Positions 34,320 to 42,862 of a stretch of DNA of 64,000 nucleotides are shown in pieces. The stretch's first letter is position 1; each line of letters begins with the position of its first letter. The stretch covers positions 466,306 to 530,305 of the forward strand of contig NZ_JACHGN010000002.1 of assembly GCF_014202315.1 (NCBI RefSeq), read 5' to 3'. The notes beneath the pieces were generated by a model. The model saw only the letters and a list, made by a program, of their open reading frames with translations. It was not told the DNA's origin and made no database searches. Origin of the DNA: Thermocatellispora tengchongensis (lineage in GTDB: Bacteria > Actinomycetota > Actinomycetes > Streptosporangiales > Streptosporangiaceae). A program made the translations under genes and the position numbers.

Positions 34320-34333
34320 TGGGAGCGCTCCCG
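34320..34333 (+). promoter_or_regulatory. CebR-like operator without an intact target gene
   Basis: TGGGAGCGCTCCCG matches 13 of 14 positions of the CebR box (TGGGAGCGCTCCCA) that controls cellulose and cellobiose genes in Streptomyces and relatives. About 17 bases later is AGGAGGTGAG, a ribosome-binding-like site, but the sequence soon runs into a poly-G/C tract. Confidence 0.6.
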
Positions 34334-34464
34334 CAGTTCGCCGACCCTTCAGGAGGTGAGGCCGCTTCGACGTGGCCACCGCTCGCGCGTACGACGGCGA
34401 AAGCCGAGACCAGGCAAGACCTGCCCCTGCGAGGGCACGCCCGGAAAGCAGCACACGGCCGGCC

Positions 34465-34674
34465 GGGGGGGGGGGGGGCCCCCCCCCCCCCCGCCCGGGG
34501 GGGGGGGGGGGGGGCCCCCGGTGTTCTGGGGGTGTTTGGGGGGGGGCGGAGGGGCGGCGCGGGCGCCCGCCGCCCCCCCCCCCCCCCCGCCCCCCCCCCC
34601 CCCCCCCCCGGGGGGGCCCCCCCCCCCCCCCCCCCCCCCGGGGGGGGGGGGGGGGCCCCCCCCCCCCCCCGCCC
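34465..34674. other. Poly-G/poly-C tract, probable assembly artefact
   Basis: About 210 bases made almost entirely of alternating runs of G and C up to about 20 long, broken only by GTGTTCTGGGGGTGTTTG and a short GGCGGAG..CGCGGGCG patch. No natural coding or structural sequence looks like this. It is most likely a failed consensus over an unresolved GC-rich stretch or scaffold gap. Confidence 0.75.
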
Positions 34675-34693
34675 GGCCGCGTTTCGGGCGGGG

Positions 34694-35797
34694 TCAGCCG
34701 CAGGTGATGTCGGTGAAGGTGGGGGCCGACGATCCGGTGGCGAGGAAGCCCGCCTCGGCCGAGGCGTTCGGCGCGAGCGAGGAGTTCCACTGGGCCGCGT
34801 GGATCATCGCGGAGGGGCCGCTCTGCATGTGCGTGCCGCCCCAGCTCTGACTGATCGTCACGCCGGACGGCATCATCCACTGGACGTACCAGTTGTTGAG
34901 CGGCGTCGTGCCGGTGTTGGTGATGGTCACCTTGCCCTGGAAGCCGTTGCCCCAGGTGCTGGTCGCGGTCACCGTGGCCCGGCAGGAGGACGGCCCGCCG
35001 GTGACGGTCGGGGTCACCGTGGGCGTCACCGTCGGGCTGGAGGTGACGGTGGGGGTGACGGGCGGCTGGGTCTGGTTGGGGCCGACGCCGGTCACCTGAC
35101 CGTTGCCGCCGTCGAAGACGACGTCGGAGCAACTGTAGAAGTTCTCGTTGCTGTCGGAGCGGATCCAGTGCACGAAGATGATGTGCCGGCCGCTCTTGCC
35201 CGAGGGCAACTGCGCGTCCCAGTAGTAGTAGTTCAGGCCACCGGGCGGGCCCGACTGCGGCGGGTTCGTGACCGTGTTGAACTTCTCCAGGTCGCTCCAC
35301 TTCAGCGGGGCGTTGGGGTTCCAGCCGTTCTTGGTCACGTAGAGGTCGAACCTGCCGGGGTGGTGCGCCCAGTTGCTGTGCCGCCACTGGATGGTCGCGC
35401 CCGAGGTCAGGTGGGTGGTCGGCCAGTCGGTACGCGCCGCGTTGTACGCCGCGTACTTCGTCGTGCCGGCGCCGCAGATCTCGCCGTCGGGGATGAAGCC
35501 CGACGTGCGCCCGGCGGCGTCGGAGCGCAGCACGCCGTACCAGTCGTACAGCGGCTGCTGGCCGCCCGAGGCCACCGCGGCCTGGCAGGCGGGGTTGTAG
35601 GGGATGATCTGCCCGTTGTCACGCAGGCCGTCCTGGTAGCACAGCCAGGTGCGGCTGCCGGGGACCATGGTGGCGCCGTGCGCGTCGGCCTCTCTCGGCA
35701 CGGTGATGATCGCGACCACGACCGCGACCACCGCCGTCACGGCGACCACCCACAGACGGTGTCTGCCGGTCAGCGCCGGGATGGTTCTCGATGTCAA
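34694..35797 (-). CDS. AA10 lytic polysaccharide monooxygenase with CBM2
   Basis: 367 residues. No ATG or GTG fits the signal peptide; a TTG at 35797 preceded by AAAGGGAAAGAG gives a Sec signal that ends ...ADA-HG. Signal cleavage would expose His40 as mature His1, one half of the copper histidine brace; the second is in the HSNWAHHPGRFDLY region. Residues about 40-235 are the AA10 domain (HGATMVPGSRTWLCYQDG; HIIFVHWIRSDSNENFYSCS), then a Thr/Pro/Val linker, then a C-terminal CBM2 (ATSTWGNGFQGKVTITNTGT, WGGTHMQSG). It would oxidatively cleave cellulose or chitin outside the cell. The CBM2 favours cellulose. Confidence 0.88.
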   Translation of the reverse strand: MTSRTIPALTGRHRLWVVAVTAVVAVVVAIITVPREADAHGATMVPGSRTWLCYQDGLRDNGQIIPYNPACQAAVASGGQQPLYDWYGVLRSDAAGRTSGFIPDGEICGAGTTKYAAYNAARTDWPTTHLTSGATIQWRHSNWAHHPGRFDLYVTKNGWNPNAPLKWSDLEKFNTVTNPPQSGPPGGLNYYYWDAQLPSGKSGRHIIFVHWIRSDSNENFYSCSDVVFDGGNGQVTGVGPNQTQPPVTPTVTSSPTVTPTVTPTVTGGPSSCRATVTATSTWGNGFQGKVTITNTGTTPLNNWYVQWMMPSGVTISQSWGGTHMQSGPSAMIHAAQWNSSLAPNASAEAGFLATGSSAPTFTDITCG

Positions 35798-36069
35798 CTC
35801 TTTCCCTTTCGGGGGGCGGAGCCGTGGGACGGCCCCGGATGGGCGCGGCCGCCTGCGCCCGGCACCGATCGAGGGGAAAGACGCGCGAGATCGGGCCTGG
35901 GTGGCGTGCGTCGCCGCCGTACTGCCGCACGCCCTCCTGCTGCGGCCGCCCGGTAGCGTCAAAAGCAGCATCGAAGAGCATCAAGGCCGTATCGCTCGCG
36001 TGATGACATTGAAACACGGTCGCCGCGATCGGCACAACGGGGTCGCGCCACCGCGCTCCCGGCGCCGCG

Positions 36070-36972
36070 TCACTCCAGGCCGAACTCCCGGTAGGCGCGG
36101 TGCTCGATCTCCGTCCTGCGCGGCTCGTAGAGCCGGTAGAAGTCCTTGCCGCACTCCAGGTCGTCCAGTGCGTCCCGCACCTCCCTGGCGAGGTACGGCC
36201 TGGCCTGCTCGATGGTGAGGTTCGGCTCGTAGCGGGCGCCCTTCGGCGCGTCGAAGGCCACGCGCTGCTCCTCGGGGATCGGCTCGCCCATCGGCTCCTT
36301 GATCGCCTCGAACGCCTCGCGTCCCCGGGAGGCGAGCGCGGTCGGGGCGGCGGAGCCCACGGCGTACCCCTTGGCCCTCAGGCACGACGCCATCGCCGCC
36401 GCGCGCTCGACCAAGGCCGGGTCGCGGTCCAGCTCGTGCGACAGCAGCCGCCGGGCGTACGCGGCGGCCTGCTCGAAGTGGTCGCGCATGGAGGTGACGT
36501 CCTTGCCGTAGACCCGCTTGACCGCCTCCCGCAGGCAGGTCTGCTCCGCCTCCTCGTACGCCCGTGCCTGCGCCCGCGACAGCGAGGACCTGATCGCGGT
36601 GTTCGGGTCGGGGGAGGGGTCCTTGGGCGGGTTGTCCGGCTTGACCATGGGGTTGCCCATCTCGATGGGATAGACGTAGATGTCGAAGACCCCGTGGCCG
36701 TGCTTGTGCCGCCACGTCTTCATCGCCTCGTAGTCGCCCTCGGCGCGGCGGCGCTCCTCGGCGGTCGGCTCCGGGGAGGTCCTCACGTAGGGGATGTAGG
36801 TGAAGCCCTCCCGGTTCATGCACGCGGCCTTGATCTCCTCCATCCGGTGCCGTCCGTCGTCGCCGGCGGCGGAGGGCCGCGGGCCGGGGGCGGCCGAGGA
36901 CTGCCCGGCGGCGGAGATCGTGAGCAGGGCGAGCGCCCCGGCGATGATGAATGTGTACGAATGTCTGGACAT
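36070..36972 (-). CDS. Secreted protein of unknown function
   Basis: 300 residues with a Sec signal peptide (MSRHSYTFIIAGALALLTIS; AAG/SAA cleavage area). The mature part is helical and charged, with four cysteines (KAACMN, EQTCLRE, MASCLRAKGY, LECGKDF) that could form two disulfides. A RCMREHGY-like pattern recurs as CMNREGFTYIPY and CLRAKGYAV, typical of secreted actinobacterial proteins that begin CMREHGV. The role is unknown. It is the downstream neighbour of the permease/PadR pair, on the same strand. Confidence 0.65.
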   Translation of the reverse strand: MSRHSYTFIIAGALALLTISAAGQSSAAPGPRPSAAGDDGRHRMEEIKAACMNREGFTYIPYVRTSPEPTAEERRRAEGDYEAMKTWRHKHGHGVFDIYVYPIEMGNPMVKPDNPPKDPSPDPNTAIRSSLSRAQARAYEEAEQTCLREAVKRVYGKDVTSMRDHFEQAAAYARRLLSHELDRDPALVERAAAMASCLRAKGYAVGSAAPTALASRGREAFEAIKEPMGEPIPEEQRVAFDAPKGARYEPNLTIEQARPYLAREVRDALDDLECGKDFYRLYEPRRTEIEHRAYREFGLE

Positions 36973-37012
36973 GAATGGCCCCGTTCGTGGCTGACTGTGG
37001 TGTGCGGTGCGG

Positions 37013-37945
37013 TCAGAGGGTGTCGTGCCGCCTGGTCCGGTGGGCGAGCACGGCCGCTGCGGCGGCCGGGAACGCCAGCAGGGCGAGGTGGGCCAGTTCG
37101 CGCGGCCCGGCGTACGGGAGGTTCTCGGCCAGCTCGGCGCACTTGGCCAGCACGTAGACCGCGGCGGCCAGCGACCAGCGCGGGTCGCCGGTCACGTGAC
37201 AGGCCCACACGGCGAGCAGGAGCAGCGCGACCTCGGCCAGCAGCCTGGCCGGGGTGCGGGTGGGATCGGCGTTCAGGAGCAGCGGGTCCTGCGCGGCCGG
37301 CGCCAGGGGCGGCGCGAGCAGCCACCACCGCCACGACCTGCGCCGCAGCGGGACCCGGCGCGCGGCCAGCACGGCCAGGCCGAGGAAGGCCAGCGCCCAG
37401 GCCGCCACCGGCGCCACCGGCCCGCCGCCCTGGTACAGAGCCGGACCCTCGCCCCACGGCGCGTCGGGGAAGACCGGCAGCAGGGTGCCGTCGGGCCACG
37501 GGCGGCCCAGCGCGATGGCGCCCACCCTGGCGGCGACGAGCACCATCAGCGGGAGGGCGGCCACCGCCCACCCGTTCAGCACGGCCAGCGTGGCGAGCCC
37601 GGCCAGGCCGGTCCACACCGGGATCGAGCCGGCGTACGGCAGCAGGGCGGCGAACCCCGCCACGACCAGGACGGTGACGCCGAGGTGGAGCCCGTCGGCC
37701 CAGGCGGGCCCGGTGGCGGCGCGCTCGGCCCTGGCCCGCAGCCCGCCGTGCACCAGGGCGACGGCCTCGGCGAGCGGGGGAGTGGCGCGCCCGGGGGCGG
37801 CCGTCTCCAGCAGCGTGCCGATCAGCTCCTCGCCGTGCGCCGCCCGGTAGCCGGGCGGGTAGGCCAGCAGCAGCCGCCGGTACCGCCGCTCCAGGGCGCG
37901 CACGTCCGCCCCCGCGGTGACGTGCGTGCCCAGCCCGCTGGTCAT
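37013..37945 (-). CDS. Multi-pass membrane protein coupled to a PadR regulator
   Basis: 310 residues. The ATG overlaps the PadR stop (ATGA). A cytoplasmic N-terminal domain (ALERRYRRLLLAYPPGYRAA, HGEELIGTLLETA) is the permease-prefix/HAAS-type module often found behind PadR regulators. It is followed by about seven hydrophobic helices between residues 75 and 300. The pair PadR plus HAAS-type membrane protein is a common two-gene unit in actinomycetes, likely an envelope stress or export function, but unproven. Confidence 0.75.
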   Translation of the reverse strand: MTSGLGTHVTAGADVRALERRYRRLLLAYPPGYRAAHGEELIGTLLETAAPGRATPPLAEAVALVHGGLRARAERAATGPAWADGLHLGVTVLVVAGFAALLPYAGSIPVWTGLAGLATLAVLNGWAVAALPLMVLVAARVGAIALGRPWPDGTLLPVFPDAPWGEGPALYQGGGPVAPVAAWALAFLGLAVLAARRVPLRRRSWRWWLLAPPLAPAAQDPLLLNADPTRTPARLLAEVALLLLAVWACHVTGDPRWSLAAAVYVLAKCAELAENLPYAGPRELAHLALLAFPAAAAAVLAHRTRRHDTL

Positions 37946-38280
37946 GTGAAGGCCGATCCGGGCAGCACTCTGCTGGTGACCACCGAGGCGGCCTGCTGCA
38001 TGCGGCGCGCCTCCGCGGTCACCAGCGCGCGGCCGTCGTCGGTGAGCCGGAAGTACCGCCGGGGGCGGCCCTCGACGACCTCCTCGCGCTCGACCGCGAT
38101 CAGGCCCTTGGCCGCCAGCCGGTCCAGCGCGCCGTACAGCGTGCCGACCGGCAGCTTCACCCGGCCTTCTGACAGGCCGAGCACGTGCTTGATGATGCCG
38201 TGCCCGTGCAGCGGGCCGTCGAGGAGCGCGGCCAGGATGAAGTAGGTCGGCTCGCTGACGGCGGGAGAACCCTTGACCAT
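37942..38280 (-). CDS. PadR-family transcriptional regulator
   Basis: 112 residues from ATG at 38280 (MVKGSPAVSEPTYFILAALL). Upstream ATGs overlap the operator and are less likely. PadR winged helix: LHGHGIIKHVLGLSEGRVKL, PVGTLYGALDRLAAKGLI, and the wing EVVEGRPRRYFRLTDDGRAL, with a short C-terminal dimer helix. It probably represses itself and the membrane protein behind it through the palindrome at 38287. Confidence 0.9.
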   Translation of the reverse strand: MVKGSPAVSEPTYFILAALLDGPLHGHGIIKHVLGLSEGRVKLPVGTLYGALDRLAAKGLIAVEREEVVEGRPRRYFRLTDDGRALVTAEARRMQQAASVVTSRVLPGSAFT

Positions 38281-38286
38281 GCCCAC

Positions 38287-38315
38287 GACCATACTTCGCC
38301 GCACGAAGTATGGTC
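38287..38315. promoter_or_regulatory. PadR operator
   Basis: GACCATACTTCG (38287-38298) and CGAAGTATGGTC (38304-38315) form a perfect 12-bp inverted repeat with a 5-bp spacer, containing the ATAC/GTAT halves typical of PadR sites. It ends seven bases upstream of the regulator start. Confidence 0.75.
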
Positions 38316-38499
38316 AAGCGCGGGCCGTCGTCCCGTGCCCCGGCATGGAGGCGCCCCGGGCGCTCGCGGTGCGCAGGATGGGGACGCGAGCGCCCGGGGC
38401 GGGGTGGGCGCGAGGGGGAGGCGCCCAGGGGGTGGGCACGGGGGATGCCCGGGTGGGTGCGAGGGGAACGCCGGGGGGGCGGAGGCACCCTGGGGGAGG

Positions 38500-38784
38500 T
38501 CAGGCTCCGGCGGGTTCGGCGGCGTCGAGGTCCTTGGACAGCAGGGCGGCCAGGGACTCCAGGGCCTCCTCGGCCCCGGGGCCGTCGGCCTCCAGGGTGA
38601 CCTCGGTGCCGTGCGTGGCGCCCAGGGACAGCACGGCGAGCATGCTGCTGGCCGGGACGGGCTTGCCGTCGCCGACCCGGATGCGCACCGGGGCGCCGGT
38701 CTTGGCCGCGGCCTGGACGAACAGCTTGGCGGGGCGCGCGTGCAGACCGCTGCTCGCGGCGACGACGACTTTTCTCTCGGGCAT
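38500..38784 (-). CDS. ptsH: Phosphocarrier protein HPr
   Basis: 94 residues. The phosphorylated histidine is in ASSGLHARPAKLFVQAA, and the serine region is PASSMLAVLSLGATHGTEV. It passes phosphate from enzyme I to the EIIA encoded three genes upstream. It is the last gene of the PTS operon, 34 bases after the dehydrogenase. No enzyme I gene is present, so it must be elsewhere. Confidence 0.95.
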   Translation of the reverse strand: MPERKVVVAASSGLHARPAKLFVQAAAKTGAPVRIRVGDGKPVPASSMLAVLSLGATHGTEVTLEADGPGAEEALESLAALLSKDLDAAEPAGA

Positions 38785-38818
38785 GCAGCCCTCCTTCTCG
38801 GTCAGGGTTCGACCTCGG

Positions 38819-39859
38819 TCAGGGTTCGACGGTGACCTTGATGGCCTCGCCGCGGGTGACGATGCCGATGCCGTCGAGCACCCGCTCCAGCGGGAGCCGG
38901 TGCGTGATCAGGTCGGCCACCGGCACCGCGCCGTCGGCGATGAGCCGCAGCGCCTGCGCGTTGTGGCGGGGGCTTGAGCCGTTGGCGCCCACGATGGTCA
39001 GTTCGCGGTAGTGCATCAGGTTGGAGTCGCACTGGATGATCGGCGCGTCCTTGGGCAGGCCCCCGAAGAAGCTGATCCTGCCCTGCCGCGCCGCCATCTG
39101 GATCGCCTGCTGCTGCGCCGCCCCGGACGCCGCCGCCGTGATCACCACGTCCGGGCCCCGGCCGCCGGTCAGCTTGAGCACCTCGTCCACCAGGTCGCCC
39201 TCGCCGGCGCGGATCGCCTCGTCCGGCCGGACCAGGTCCGCGGCCATGGCCAGCCGCTCGGCGTTGATGTCGGCCAGGAACACCCGGGCCGCGCCGCGCG
39301 CGCGGGCCAGGCGCACGTGCAGGCAGCCGATCGGGCCGGAGCCGATGATCACCACGTCGTCGGCCTCGCCGACCCGGGCCAGCTCCTGGCCGTTGAGCAC
39401 GCACGCCAGCGGCTCGGCCACCGACGCCTCGGCGTACCCGATGCCCTCGGGGACGCGGTTCAGGCCGTCCACCGCGAGCACCTTCGCCGGCACCGTCATG
39501 TACTCGGCGAAGCCGCCGTCGTAGTGGTAGCCCATCGACTCCTGGTTCGGGCACACGGTCATCCGGCCGCGGCGGCACTCCTCGCAGGCGCCGCAGGGGA
39601 TCGCCGCGATGACCTGGACCCGGTCGCCGGGGGCCCAGCCGGCCACGCCGTCGCCGACCTCGGCGATCTCCCCGGCGATCTCGTGCCCCATGACGCGGGG
39701 CGGCCGGATGTGGTGGTGGCCGAACTTGTAGATCTTCGCGTCGGTGCCGCAGGTGGAGCAGTTGCGGACCCGGATCTTGACCTCTCCCGGTCCGGCCACG
39801 GGCTCGGGGGCGTCCTCGATGCGGATGTCCCCGGGCGCGTGGAATCGGGCGACCTTCAC
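38819..39859 (-). CDS. Zinc-dependent medium-chain dehydrogenase, polyol-phosphate type
   Basis: 346 residues from GTG at 39859 overlapping the EIIA stop. Catalytic zinc: Cys in NCSTCGTDA, HE in RVMGHEIAGE. Structural zinc: CGACEECRRGRMTVC. NAD fold: VVIIGSGPIGCLHVRLARAR. The family includes L-iditol, sorbitol and galactitol-1-phosphate dehydrogenases. Sitting between a mannitol-type PTS and a PfkB kinase, it most likely oxidises the imported hexitol phosphate to a ketose phosphate. The exact sugar is not determined. Confidence 0.85.
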   Translation of the reverse strand: MKVARFHAPGDIRIEDAPEPVAGPGEVKIRVRNCSTCGTDAKIYKFGHHHIRPPRVMGHEIAGEIAEVGDGVAGWAPGDRVQVIAAIPCGACEECRRGRMTVCPNQESMGYHYDGGFAEYMTVPAKVLAVDGLNRVPEGIGYAEASVAEPLACVLNGQELARVGEADDVVIIGSGPIGCLHVRLARARGAARVFLADINAERLAMAADLVRPDEAIRAGEGDLVDEVLKLTGGRGPDVVITAAASGAAQQQAIQMAARQGRISFFGGLPKDAPIIQCDSNLMHYRELTIVGANGSSPRHNAQALRLIADGAVPVADLITHRLPLERVLDGIGIVTRGEAIKVTVEP

Positions 39860-40314
39860 TGGTTGGCTTCCTCTCCGATGGGTTGGAGCAGGCGCAGCAC
39901 CGCGCCCGTCTCCGTGGCCTCGCGCAGTTCGCGGGCGCGGTCGGGGTCGAGCAGGATCTGGGCCAGCTCCGACAGCAGCCGTACGTGGCCGTCGCCCCGG
40001 GCCGCGATGCCCACGCACACGTCCACCCGCTCGCCGCCCCAGTCCACTCCCCCGGGGAAGCGCAGCACGCAGATCGCGTCGTGGTGCACCACGTCCTTGC
40101 CCGCCAGCGTGCCGTGCGGGATCGCGACGCCCTCGCCGACGTACGTGGACACCGAGCGCTCGCGCTCCAGCATGGTGTCGATGTACGCGGCATCGACCGC
40201 GCCCACGGCGAGCAGGGTCTCGCCGCACTGGCGGATCGCGTCCTCGCGGCTCGCCGCCGTCGCGTCCAGCCGTACGGCGCGCGGGTCGAGGGGCAGCGGC
40301 GCCACCTCAGGCAT
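39856..40314 (-). CDS. PTS EIIA, mannitol/fructose type
   Basis: 152 residues of the PTS_EIIA_2 family. The phosphorylated histidine is in VAIPHGTLAGKD. It receives phosphate from HPr and passes it to the EIIB, whose gene overlaps it by eight bases. The stop overlaps the dehydrogenase start. A free EIIA, EIIB and EIIC, rather than one MtlA chain, is the arrangement here. Confidence 0.9.
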   Translation of the reverse strand: MPEVAPLPLDPRAVRLDATAASREDAIRQCGETLLAVGAVDAAYIDTMLERERSVSTYVGEGVAIPHGTLAGKDVVHHDAICVLRFPGGVDWGGERVDVCVGIAARGDGHVRLLSELAQILLDPDRARELREATETGAVLRLLQPIGEEANQ

Positions 40315-40615
40315 CGACGGTGCCGCCCTTCTTGATGGCGTTGACGACCTTGGTCACGGCCGGGTCGCCGATGAAGACCTGGAACGGCACCAGCGGCTTG
40401 TCCGGCGCGGTCTTGCGCGCCCGCTCGGCCAGGCCGACGTGGCACAGCACCAGGTCGGCGTCCGCCGGGATCGAGTTGACCGGCGTGTGCACGACCTCGA
40501 TGCCGTGGCCCTTGAGCTGCTTGCGCACCGTGGAGGCCAGCATCACGCTGCTGCCCATGCCGGCGTCGCAGGCGATGACGATCTTCTTGATGTCCTTGCT
40601 GTCCATGCTCGCCAT
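40307..40615 (-). CDS. PTS EIIB, mannitol type
   Basis: 102 residues. The phosphocysteine loop is VIACDAGMGSSVMLAS, as in MtlA EIIB. An ATG at 40606 would also fit. It transfers phosphate to the sugar bound in EIIC. It starts six bases after the EIIC stop and overlaps EIIA. Confidence 0.92.
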   Translation of the reverse strand: MASMDSKDIKKIVIACDAGMGSSVMLASTVRKQLKGHGIEVVHTPVNSIPADADLVLCHVGLAERARKTAPDKPLVPFQVFIGDPAVTKVVNAIKKGGTVDA

Positions 40616-40621
40616 GGCGCT

Positions 40622-41845
40622 CTATGCCTCCTTCATGACCGGCGCGCCGTCCTTGCGCGCGCCGTTCCGCTCGTGTGCGTCCTCGCCCTCGGCGCCGGTC
40701 TCCGCCCCGGCCTCGCTCCTGGCCTCGCTCTCGCTCGTCGCCTCGGTCTCGGTCTCGGCCTCCGCCGGGGCCTCGTCCTCGTCCGCGGGGGTGTCGCCGG
40801 ACGCCTTGCCGAAGCCCAGCAGCACCGCGCCGACCAGGAAGGACACGCCGGTGGCGATCAGGACGCCGAGGATCACCCCGAAGTAGCCGCCGCGCGGGGT
40901 CATGGTCAGGTAGGCGAAGATGCTGCCCGGCGACGGGGTGGCCACCAGCCCGGCCCCCGTGATCATGAAGGTGAAGACGCCGGCCGCGCCGCCCGCGATG
41001 ACCGCGAGGATCATGCGCGGCTTCATCAGCACGTACGGGAAGTAGATCTCGTGGATGCCGCCGAAGAAGTGGATGATCGCGGAGGCGGGGGTGCTGGCGC
41101 GCAGCATGCGCGGGCCGAAGAACATGTAGGCCAGCAGCAGGCCGAGGCCGGGGCCGGGGTTCGACTCCAGCATGAACAGGATCGACTTGCCGGTCTCGGC
41201 CGCCTCGGCGACGCCGAGCGGGCCGAGCACGCCGTGGTTGATGGCGTTGTTCAGGAACAGCACCTTGGCCGGCTCGATCAGCACCGACGCCAGCGGCAGC
41301 AGGTTGTTGGTCACCAGCCACTCGACGCCGTCGCCGGCCACCTCGGTGACGCTCTCCACCACCGGGCCGATGGCCAGGGCGCCGGCGACCGCCATCGCCG
41401 CGCCGACGATGCCGGCGGTGAAGTTGTCCACCAGCATCTCGAACCCGGCCTTGGTCCGGTCCTGGACCAGCCCGTCCACCAGCTTGATGATGTACGCGGC
41501 CAGCGGGCCGATGATCATCGCGCCGAGGAACATCGGCGCCTCCGCGCCGACCACCACGCCCATCGTGGCCACCGCGCCCACGACGGCGCCGCGCTGCCCG
41601 TGCACCATGCGCCCGCCGGTGTAGCCGATCAGGATCGGCAGCAGCATCCTGATGATCGGGTTGACCAGCTCGTTGAGCTGCTCGTTCGGCGCCCAGCCGG
41701 TGGGGATGAACAGCGCGGTGATGAGACCCCAGGCGATGAACGCGCCGATGTTCGGCATGATCATCCCGGCGAGATAGCCGCCGATGCGCTGGATCGTGGC
41801 CTTGACTCCGGTCCCCTGTACTTCGGGTGTGTATGGGGAGGCCAT
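40622..41845 (-). CDS. PTS EIIC, mannitol type
   Basis: 407 residues of the MtlA EIIC family. Conserved stretches: NIGAFIAWGLITALFIPTGW, ILIGYTGGRMVHGQRGAVVG and FFGGIHEIYFPYVLM, including the GIHE sugar-site motif. Residues about 345-407 are an acidic, Ala/Glu/Thr-rich tail (AEAETETEATSESEARSEAG), perhaps a relic of the linker that joins EIIC to EIIB in one-chain MtlA. It imports and phosphorylates a hexitol, mannitol or a close isomer. Confidence 0.92.
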   Translation of the reverse strand: MASPYTPEVQGTGVKATIQRIGGYLAGMIMPNIGAFIAWGLITALFIPTGWAPNEQLNELVNPIIRMLLPILIGYTGGRMVHGQRGAVVGAVATMGVVVGAEAPMFLGAMIIGPLAAYIIKLVDGLVQDRTKAGFEMLVDNFTAGIVGAAMAVAGALAIGPVVESVTEVAGDGVEWLVTNNLLPLASVLIEPAKVLFLNNAINHGVLGPLGVAEAAETGKSILFMLESNPGPGLGLLLAYMFFGPRMLRASTPASAIIHFFGGIHEIYFPYVLMKPRMILAVIAGGAAGVFTFMITGAGLVATPSPGSIFAYLTMTPRGGYFGVILGVLIATGVSFLVGAVLLGFGKASGDTPADEDEAPAEAETETEATSESEARSEAGAETGAEGEDAHERNGARKDGAPVMKEA

Positions 41846-41908
41846 CGTGTTTCTCCTTCCGGGGCGGCCGGCGCGATGAAGCCGGTCAGGTGTGGGTACG
41901 TGCCGCTG

Positions 41909-42862
41909 TCAGCCCCCGGACTGCAGCGGCAGGGTCGGATCGGCTTCCCTGATGCGCACCAGGTCGCGCCTGATGTCCTTCGAGCGCGGCATGCGGCTGC
42001 CGGGCAGCGCCACCGCGGCGGTCGCCCAGGCCAGCGCCTCGACCAGGGCGCCGCGGCCACGGGCGCCCGCGGCCAGGAACCCGGCGAGCATCGCGTCGCC
42101 CGCGCCGACCGTGCTGCGCGGCTCGGCCACCGGGCACTGGCCGAACCACACCCGCTCCTCCTCGGCGTCGCCCTCGACGAGCACGGCCCCGTCGGGGCCC
42201 AGGCTGGCCAGCACGGTGCGCGCCCCCATGGCGCGCAGCTTGCGGGCGGCGTCGATGGCGTCGCCGAGCGTGGCGATCCGCACGCCGGTCGCCTCGGCCA
42301 GTTCCTCGCGGTTCGGCTTGATCAGCGCGGGGCCCGCGCTCACCGCGGCCAGCAGGGCGGGGCCGCTGGTGTCCACCGCCACGTGGATGCCGGCGATGGC
42401 GAAGCGGGCGCACAGCCGGGCGTAGACGTCGCTGGGCACCTCGGGCGGAAGGCTGCCCGAGGCCACGACCCAGTCGGCGGAGTGGGCCGCGCCGAGGACG
42501 GCGTCGGCCACGGTGTCGAGCTCGGCCGGCGACAGGGCCGTGCCGGGCTCGTTGATCTTGGTGACGGTGCCGTCGGGCTCGGCCAGCGTGATGTTGGATC
42601 GTGTGGGGCCGGAGACCGGGACCGTGATCATGTCCAGGCCCTCGGCCGACAGCAGCCCGATCAGGCGGCGGCCTTCGTCGCCGCCGTACGGGATGACCGC
42701 GCAGGACGTGATCTGGTTGGCCAGCAGCGCCCGCGAGACGTTGACGCCCTTGCCGCCGGGGTCGAGGTGGGCGGCCCCGGCGCGGATGACCGCGCCCCGG
42801 GTGAGCGCGCCGATCTCGATCGTGCGGTCCAGGCTCGGGTTGAGGGTGACGGTGAGGATCAT
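41909..42862 (-). CDS. PfkB-family ketose-phosphate kinase (1-phosphofructokinase or tagatose-6-phosphate kinase)
   Basis: 317 residues from ATG at 42862, overlapping the DeoR stop. PfkB signatures: HLDPGGKGVNVSRALLANQI near the start and STVGAGDAMLAGFLAAG with the catalytic aspartate. MILTVTLNPSLDRT is the opening of FruK/LacC. In this operon the substrate is probably the ketose phosphate made by the zinc dehydrogenase. That points to a kinase of the tagatose-6-phosphate or fructose-phosphate type. Confidence 0.88.
   Translation of the reverse strand: MILTVTLNPSLDRTIEIGALTRGAVIRAGAAHLDPGGKGVNVSRALLANQITSCAVIPYGGDEGRRLIGLLSAEGLDMITVPVSGPTRSNITLAEPDGTVTKINEPGTALSPAELDTVADAVLGAAHSADWVVASGSLPPEVPSDVYARLCARFAIAGIHVAVDTSGPALLAAVSAGPALIKPNREELAEATGVRIATLGDAIDAARKLRAMGARTVLASLGPDGAVLVEGDAEEERVWFGQCPVAEPRSTVGAGDAMLAGFLAAGARGRGALVEALAWATAAVALPGSRMPRSKDIRRDLVRIREADPTLPLQSGG

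Noticed and set aside
34320-34333. CebR-like box as the operator of the AA10 monooxygenase
   Set aside because: The box lies beyond the 3' end of that gene; its promoter must be near 35800, where no such palindrome is seen.
34345-34460. Possible riboswitch or leader RNA after the CebR-like box
   Set aside because: Several GA-rich steps looked structured, but no known riboswitch core could be matched.
34241-35956. Plus-strand open frame running through the poly-G/C tract and over the monooxygenase
   Set aside because: It depends on the artefact tract, and its second half is antisense to the AA10 gene.
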